Shown here one piece after another: positions 58,451 to 64,000 of a stretch of 64,000 nt of DNA. The DNA comes from Impatiens glandulifera. Lineage: Eukaryota > Streptophyta > Magnoliopsida > Ericales > Balsaminaceae. Position 1 is the stretch's first letter. Each line of letters begins with the position of its first letter. The stretch spans positions 30,191,751-30,255,750 of the forward strand of contig NC_061867.1 in assembly GCF_907164915.1 (NCBI RefSeq), given 5' to 3'. The translations under genes and the position numbers were made by a program. The notes beneath the pieces are model-generated. The model saw only the letters and a list, made by a program, of their open reading frames with translations, made no database searches and was not told where the DNA came from.

Positions 58451-58583
58451 ATCATCAACTAATAAATATATATTAATAAGTAATATTATACCCTAATAGA
58501 TAATTTATATACTTATTTAAAATCTAACTTACAATATATATATATACATACACAAAATTATAAAGTTATTTCAAAAATCATAA

Positions 58584-58645
58584 GTGATCTAATGGTTAAA
58601 TTGTTAATATTTCATATTAAAGACCAGGGTTCGAATCCCTCTAAA
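58584..58645 (+). other. tRNA-like sequence (SINE head or tRNA relic)
   Basis: TGATCTAATGGTTA resembles a Pol III A box. Forty-four bases on, GGTTCGAATCC (58628-58638) is a perfect B box within a T-arm (AGGG, TTCGAAT, CCCT). No convincing anticodon arm or acceptor stem, so it is not a functional tRNA. A tRNA-derived SINE head fits best. Confidence 0.55.
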
Positions 58646-58700
58646 AGAAGTATTATTATATGTGAGTGCACAAACATTGGTAGATGAAGTAGAATCGAAA

Positions 58701-58880
58701 ATGTTGGCTTGAGTAACGCAAACATTGGTGAGAAAACCTAAGTGTTTGTCCATGGAGGTAATGTCGACTTGAGTAACCCAAACATTGGTGAGAAAACCTA
58801 AGGGTTCCTCCATGGAGGGAATGTAGGCTTGAGTAATACAAAAATTGGTGATAAAAAAACCTTAAGGGTTTATGCCTAAA
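58701..58880. repeat. 60-bp tandem repeat, three copies
   Basis: Units around ATGTNGGCTTGAGTAA, CAAACATTGGTGAGAAAACC and TCCATGGAGG with an exact 60-base period. The third copy is more diverged. Confidence 0.92.
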
Positions 58881-59283
58881 GGTGTAATCGAATGTTTAAA
58901 AATACACCCTCGAATTTGGTTATTAAATAATCAAAATCATTATAGATATAAAAAATATAAAATTAAATGAATTGGTTAGATTTTTTTATATTCTTATTTT
59001 TTAAAATAAGTATATAATAATAAGTAATATTAGACCCAGTAAAACTTTATATTTGACTGGTAATTTGATTCAAAATTCAATATTTGAAGTTTTGTTTTGT
59101 CGAAACTACTTTTATTTTCACCTAAAGAATGTTTTTAATTTATATTATTTTGGGTAAGTTCAAAAAAGTAACAAAATAATTTTAAATAAAATTAGTGTAT
59201 AAAAGTAAATTTTGTCATATTTTTTAATAATTAGATAATAAAAGTAAAATTCAGAACATACAACTTTTAAGTCATGTGTTATG

Positions 59284-59582
59284 ACTAGGTTTGTGTAGAG
59301 GCTATACAAATCAAAGTCTTCTAGTGAAATCTTTCTCAAAATAGAAGAATGGGTGACGTAAAAGTTTTATCTACGAACATCCATAAAACTTTGATTTATT
59401 TTCTTTCTACTTCTTGTAGTTTGTTATCTACCGCTTCAAATCCCGCAAGCATTTTTCGCACTTGAAGTCGTTCAAGAGCTTGCTACGATTTGTTGAAGAA
59501 TAGAAATAGATTTTAAGTCCTTAACAAGATTAAGGACAACATTATTCAACCCCCCTTCTATTGTTGTCACTGATCCTAACAA
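59284..59582 (+). repeat. Partial 5' LTR of element F
   Basis: Begins matching the reverse complement of the LTR at the window end at GACTAGGTTTGTGT. Shared phrases include TCTTCTAGTGAA, GGGTGACGTA and CGAACATCCATAA. The first part of the LTR, with the repeats seen at 63540-63990, is missing. Confidence 0.8.
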
Positions 59583-59689
59583 GTGGTATTAGAGTAGGTT
59601 TTCTATTCTCAAGCATATGCAGATATCTGAATCATATCTCTCCTAAACAAAATCCCTCAAAGGAAGGTTATGATGACTGAAAGATCAGA

Positions 59690-60920
59690 ATGCAAGCTCA
59701 CTTGGAGGCTCAAGATGATGATATGTGGTATGTCATCACTAATGATCTAATAAAGATTCTAAAGATCAGCACAACCATAACTTCAACTGATGGTGCTCCT
59801 GAGATGAAGGAGAAAACTATATTTGAGTGGATTGCTGAAGACAAGAGGAAGGCCAACCTCGACAATGTGGACAAAGATATTCTCTATAAGACGCTAGACA
59901 AGAACATGTTCAACAAGATCAATTAATTTTCTACTACCAAAGAGATTTGGGAGAAGCTGACTCAGCTGTGTTAGGGCTACGACCAAACCAAAAAAATAAA
60001 CGGATGGTTGCCACATATAAGTTTGATAGAATCAAGATGTGTCCTAGAGAGATAACGGCTGAATTCGATGAAAGATTCAGCAACATAGTCATTAAGCTCT
60101 CAACTCTGGGAAAGACATATAGAAACCGAGAGGTTGTTATCAAAGTGATGAGTGCACTGCCCAGAAAATACGACATCAAGACGATGGCGATGTGGGAATC
60201 CAAAGATCTCAACAAGCTTGAGTTGCATAATTTGTTCGCCAATCTGAAAGCCTATGAGTTTGAATAAATTTAAGGAATGATGATGAGACAACTGCAAAGT
60301 CTTCTGAGCAGATCTGTGACGACACTATGTCACTATTTGTCAAGAAGTTTGGATAATTCATGAGGAAGAATCACTTTAACTCTAGTTCTAATAGAAACAA
60401 CACATAGAATGAATCCAAGGTTAATTTAAAATGCTTTAACTATGATATATCAGGTCATTTCAAGGCGGACTGCAGAAAGCCCAAGAGGGATGATAAGAAG
60501 TCGTTTGCTAGGAAGAACAAGAAGGATAAAAAAACTCTACTGGCTGATGAAAGCAAGAGAAAGTGGGCTGATAGTGACTCTGATGACAGCTCATTAAGCG
60601 AAAGTGAGGATGAAGGCGTTAAATGCTTCATGGTTGATGACAATGAGGTATTTGACTTCACCTCTAACGAATTCACATGAGATGATCTAACTACTACACT
60701 CAATGACATGGTAATTGAGTACAAAAAACTTTCAGACTCTCTTAATGAAATAAATTTGAAAAACAAATCAGACGTTACAAACTTTTTATCTCAAAACACT
60801 AAACTAGTTGTTTTGAAAAACAAAATAACTGAGATCTCATTTGAGAATGAGAAGCTCAAAGAAACGATTCAAACTCTTTCTACTGAAAACCAAAGATTAA
60901 ACTATGTGGTTAGTTTTTAA
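59690..60920 (+). pseudogene. Copia gag of element F
   Basis: Gag readings at 59690-59926 (LTR-proximal, AHLEAQDDDMWYVITND) and 59947-60267 (RPREI..EFDERFSNIVIKLS). A zinc knuckle follows near 60431-60475 (CFNYDISGHFKADC, second cysteine lost as in A). Then come an acidic serine stretch (DSDSDDSSLSESEDEG, about 60571-60620) and a coiled-coil-like region to 60920. Interrupted by a stop at 59924-59926 and by frameshifts. Confidence 0.82.
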
Positions 60921-61465
60921 ACGAAATCTGGAGATGTCGTCAAACAGCTGATTAGTTAGATAAGGCCTGCCGGATATAAATTTAGTCTAGGATTTGTTTA
61001 TGATAACCCATATGAGTCCAGCAAAAAGTGGAACCCAATAAAAAGAGAGCTTAAACCCATAAGCTTTATCAAGGGAAAATTTAACTATTACTGGAACTAA
61101 TCAAAGTTGTGATAACTTGACTTTAAAAGATGAACTTAAATATGTTAAGCCAACTGACCAAAAGTCAAGCTGGCATAAGCCCAAAACGTGGGCAGCCATC
61201 TGGTCTGGCAATCAAAAACTTGACAGAAAGTCAAGAAGTTTTCACCAAAAATCATCTCTTAAAATTAAGGGATCATTAGCAAGAAGGAAGACGTCTACCG
61301 AGCTTAAATCATACGCATTGTTAACAAATCAAAATGGGAGATCCATAAAGATAACTCAAATATGGATCCCCAAGGGACTAATCCATCATGGAACCAAGTA
61401 AATATGGGTACCAAAATTGTAAATAGTTATATGTACATGTAAAACAAAACAAGTGCCTAGAAGAA

Positions 61466-61741
61466 TCTGTTTGGTATCTGGACAACGGCTACTCCATACA
61501 CATGACAGGCAACGACTGACTGCTAACTGAAATAAAAAAATGTATAGGACCAAAGATGACCTTTAGTGATAACAGTAAAGGTAAAACCGTGGGTAAGGGT
61601 GAGATTGTTCACGGTAACCTTACAATTAATAATGTGATGTTAGTAGAAAATATGTGCTATAACTTGATTAGTATAAGTCAGATGTGTGATAACGGATATT
61701 CATTAGATTTTCAAAAACATGCATGTCTTGTTAAAGATTAG
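61466..61741 (+). pseudogene. Copia protease of element F
   Basis: VWYLDNGYSIHMTGND with D-N-G at the active-site position, then a stop, then KCIGPKMTFSDNSKGKTVGK to ISQMCDNGYSLDFQKHACL. Open from 61556 to 61741 only. Confidence 0.82.
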
Positions 61742-61825
61742 TAAGGGATCACCCTGCTAAAAAGAAGTAGAGTATGAAATTCTTATAAGATAAACTAGAA
61801 GCATAAGACGTCTGATCATGTATGC

Positions 61826-62860
61826 ATGATAGGTAAGAATGATCAAAATTGGCCGTGGCATAAAAGACTTAATAATCTAAACATTAAAACCATTAATAAC
61901 ATTTGCTTACAAGATATTGTAACTATTATACCTAAACTGAAGTTTTCTAAAGATAAAGTCTATACTACTTGTGAGATGGGCAAACATGTTAGATCAACTA
62001 TTAAAAACAAAGGGAATATCTAATACGACAGGTGTCTGGAATTATTGCACATGGATCTATTTAGTCCAATTCCAGTAACCAGTTTAGGAGGAATGAGATA
62101 TACACTAGTTATAATTGATGATTTTTCTAGATTCACTTGGGTAATATTTTTAGTATCTAAGGATCAAACTACTGAAAACTTGATTAATATCCTTAGAAGA
62201 CTACAAAATGAAACATCTTTAAGTATCATAAAGATTAGAAGTGATAGATGAACTGAATTTACAAACAAAAATTTCTCTTCTTTCCTTGAGGAATCTGGTA
62301 TTAGACACGAGTTATCTAGTGGTAGAACTCTACAATAGAATGACGTTACTGAAAGGAGGAACATAACACTAAAAGAAACAACAAGGTCTATGCTAGCCGA
62401 TTCTAGTGTATCTTAAAACATTGGGCAGAAGACATTAACACAACATGCTACACTCAAAACAGATCAATGATTAAGAAATATTTAATAAAACACCTTACGA
62501 AATTTTCTATGGAAAAGTTCCTAAAATGTGATATTGGCTATAAGTGTTTTATTCATAACAATGACAAAACTCATTTGACTGCTTTTGATGCTAAATCAGA
62601 AAAGCTGAATTTGAATGTTAAGTTATTCTTTAGTTAGCAAAGCTTATAGTGTTTTTAATAAACAAACTCTAACTTTTGAAGAAACTACTCATGTTGTTTT
62701 TGATGAATCTGTTGAAAATAATTATAATGAAATCATCGAAGTCTCTAATATTTTGGAAACTGCTAATCTCCAATCTGATAGTGATGATGAAGTTCAGGTC
62801 AACAGAAACAACCCGTCTAATCAGCCAGCTGACCCGTTTGATGTTCAACCAAACAGTTAG
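61826..62860 (+). pseudogene. Copia integrase of element F
   Basis: GAG-pre-integrase WPWHKRLNNLNIKTINNICL (61850-61909). Core start LHMDLFSPIPVTSLGGMRYT (62046-62105), DDFSRFTWVIFLV, then SGIRHELSSG, DVTERRN-like and LKETTRSMLADS. The C-terminal segment YSLVSKAYSVFNKQTLTFEE with VVFDES lies at 62621-62715. Stops at 62249, 62336 and 62414 break it. Confidence 0.85.
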
Positions 62861-62904
62861 ATAGAAAGTCATCAAACGGATGACAAAACGGATGTTGGAA
62901 AAAT

Positions 62905-64000
62905 ACTGAATGAAAAGAACACAAGACACAAAATTTGGTTATGGATGTTCGGAGTAGACTCTCCTACGTCACCCCTTCTTCTCAACCTTGAGAAGGATAT
63001 TCACTAGAAGATTTGGTTTGAGTACAACGCTAACACAAACCTAGTCAGACAACCAGGACATAGATAATGTTTGTTTTCGAACTCCTAGCATACAACACTC
63101 TGTTGAAAAAAACAAACTTTGTCAACTTACAATACTAAAAACTCACACTGAAAGAACAGTATGTAATACAACTTTATAATCTAGCAAATTTAAGAACTCT
63201 TAGAACTTGAGAACATGAGCACTTGATTACAGAAAAGATTAATACTCGTTAAAGCAATAATAAGAGCGGTAGGTACAAATTGTCCTCCAACTTCTTCTTA
63301 AATAGATAACACCTCAACATACAAATTTGCTTTAAAGGACACTTGTCCAATTTCAGTTGGATGAGTGCTAGGGTAGTACATCAGAGAATATGTTTTTAAT
63401 CGTGGATGTACTAGAAATGTACAACTCATGAAATTTGAATTACTTTGGCACGTGGAAGTCTTCTATAGGTTAGGATTCGCTACTCTGTCAGACTGCCAGT
63501 AACGGATGCTTGATCAAATACTGAATTTGATCAAGTACCAGAAATGCTTTATAAAACGGAACTTGATTAAAATACAGAATTTAATCAAATACCAGAAGCG
63601 CTGATATAAAACCGAACTGGTTAAATACCAGAAGGCCTTGTATAGAATCAAACTAGTTAAATACCGGAAGGCCTTGTATAAAACCAAACTTGTTATATAC
63701 CGGAAGGCCTTGTATAAAACCGAACTAGTTAAATACCGGAAATCCTTCTATAAAACCGAACTTGAATATAATACCAGACACGCTTCTAAAATACCGAAGT
63801 AAGCATAAAATCGGAATCTCTTTGGAGAAGCCGAGCCGATCAAAATACTGAAGCGCTTCTTCAGAATACTGATATGAACATAAAAACCGGAAGAACTTAT
63901 CTATAAACCGATTTGGAATAACTACCTGACGCGCATCTGCAGAATACCGAAGCCAAATAGAAAAACTGGAAGCGCTTATCCAAAAACTAATTTGGACAAA
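62905..64000 (-). mobile_element. Inverted LTR of the A/F copia family, running off the window
   Basis: The reverse complement of 62930-63060 matches 59284-59370 of element F. The junction with the F internal region lies at about 62896-62905, after GATGTTGG. The segment carries 40-bp-scale tandem repeats (63540-63990). No internal region of this minus-strand element is visible between F and the LTR, so it may be a solo or truncated LTR. Confidence 0.75.
63540..63990. repeat. Tandem repeats within the inverted copia LTR
   Basis: Ten or more units of about 36-42 bp built on AAAACCGAACTAGTTAAATA and CCGGAAGGCCTTGTAT, most regular at 63600-63760 and more diverged to the window end. Confidence 0.88.

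Larger units (their letters stand above)
59284..62895 (+). mobile_element. Copia element F, same family as A, truncated
   Basis: Partial 5' LTR (59284-59582), primer binding site TGGTATTAGAG (59584-59594), gag, protease, GAG-pre-integrase and integrase, ending at about 62895 before RT. There an inverted LTR of the same family begins. Aligns with element A over most of its length. Coding frames are broken, though open stretches are longer than in A. Confidence 0.9.

Noticed and set aside
23710..58638. Possible functional tRNA genes (TGGTATCAGAG motifs and the GGTTCGAATCC at 58628)
   Set aside because: The TGGTATCAGAG motifs are retrotransposon primer sites. The B-box sequence lacks an anticodon arm and acceptor stem.

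Overview
The window is nuclear DNA of a flowering plant, most likely a eudicot. The evidence is a spliced secreted polygalacturonase with GT-AG introns, an intron-less plant PL1 pectate lyase, plant LTR retrotransposons, plant-type DNA transposons, and degraded pieces of plastid and plant mitochondrial genes. It is AT-rich, with one 500-base assembly gap (3617-4116). I see no prokaryotic operons, rRNA genes or CRISPR arrays. The species cannot be named from the sequence.

Only two host genes look intact. A pectate lyase (8873-9874, +) and a five-exon GH28 polygalacturonase (19239-21549, -) point towards each other. Between them lies one old Ty1/copia element (B, about 10550-18712), itself split by a younger copia insertion (C, 12845-16177). 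Without these insertions the two pectin-degrading genes would be neighbours about 1.2 kb apart. Intron 1 of the polygalacturonase carries a 194-bp hAT-type MITE with a perfect 8-bp target duplication.

The most notable element is the C/D family. D (23348-26701) is a very young copia insertion with a perfect 5-bp target duplication and an uninterrupted 883-codon ORF. That ORF keeps gag, zinc knuckle, the protease start and RNase H, but lacks the integrase core and the reverse transcriptase catalytic core. Both deletions are in frame. C carries the same two deletion junctions and is older and decayed. This looks like a non-autonomous lineage that moves with enzymes supplied in trans.

Region by region: 1-3616, degenerate copia A. 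4117-6099, an AT-rich inverted-repeat element and a Tourist/Harbinger-like element. 7341 to about 8560, an organellar insertion (ndhD and atp1 pieces). 8591-10061, pectate lyase locus. 10550-18712, copia B with nested C. 19239-21549, polygalacturonase. 22243-22600, possible CACTA-type MITE. 23348-26701, copia D. 27441-31105, a degenerate CACTA element with long arrays of about 30-bp palindromic units. About 33700-51913, two convergent degraded Ty3/gypsy elements of Tat/Ogre type with tandem repeats in LTR and 3' region. 52360-52690, antisense copia gag remnant. 52832-53622, a CACTA MITE with ATA target duplication. 53626-56360, AT-rich repeats. 56370-57810, LINE-like remnant. 57950-58880, duplications, a tRNA-like sequence and a 60-bp tandem repeat. 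59284-62895, copia F, same family as A. 62905-64000, an inverted LTR of that family running off the end.

Genes do not cooperate here as a pathway, except that the pectate lyase and polygalacturonase both act on homogalacturonan. All calls come from reading the sequence; no database search was run.
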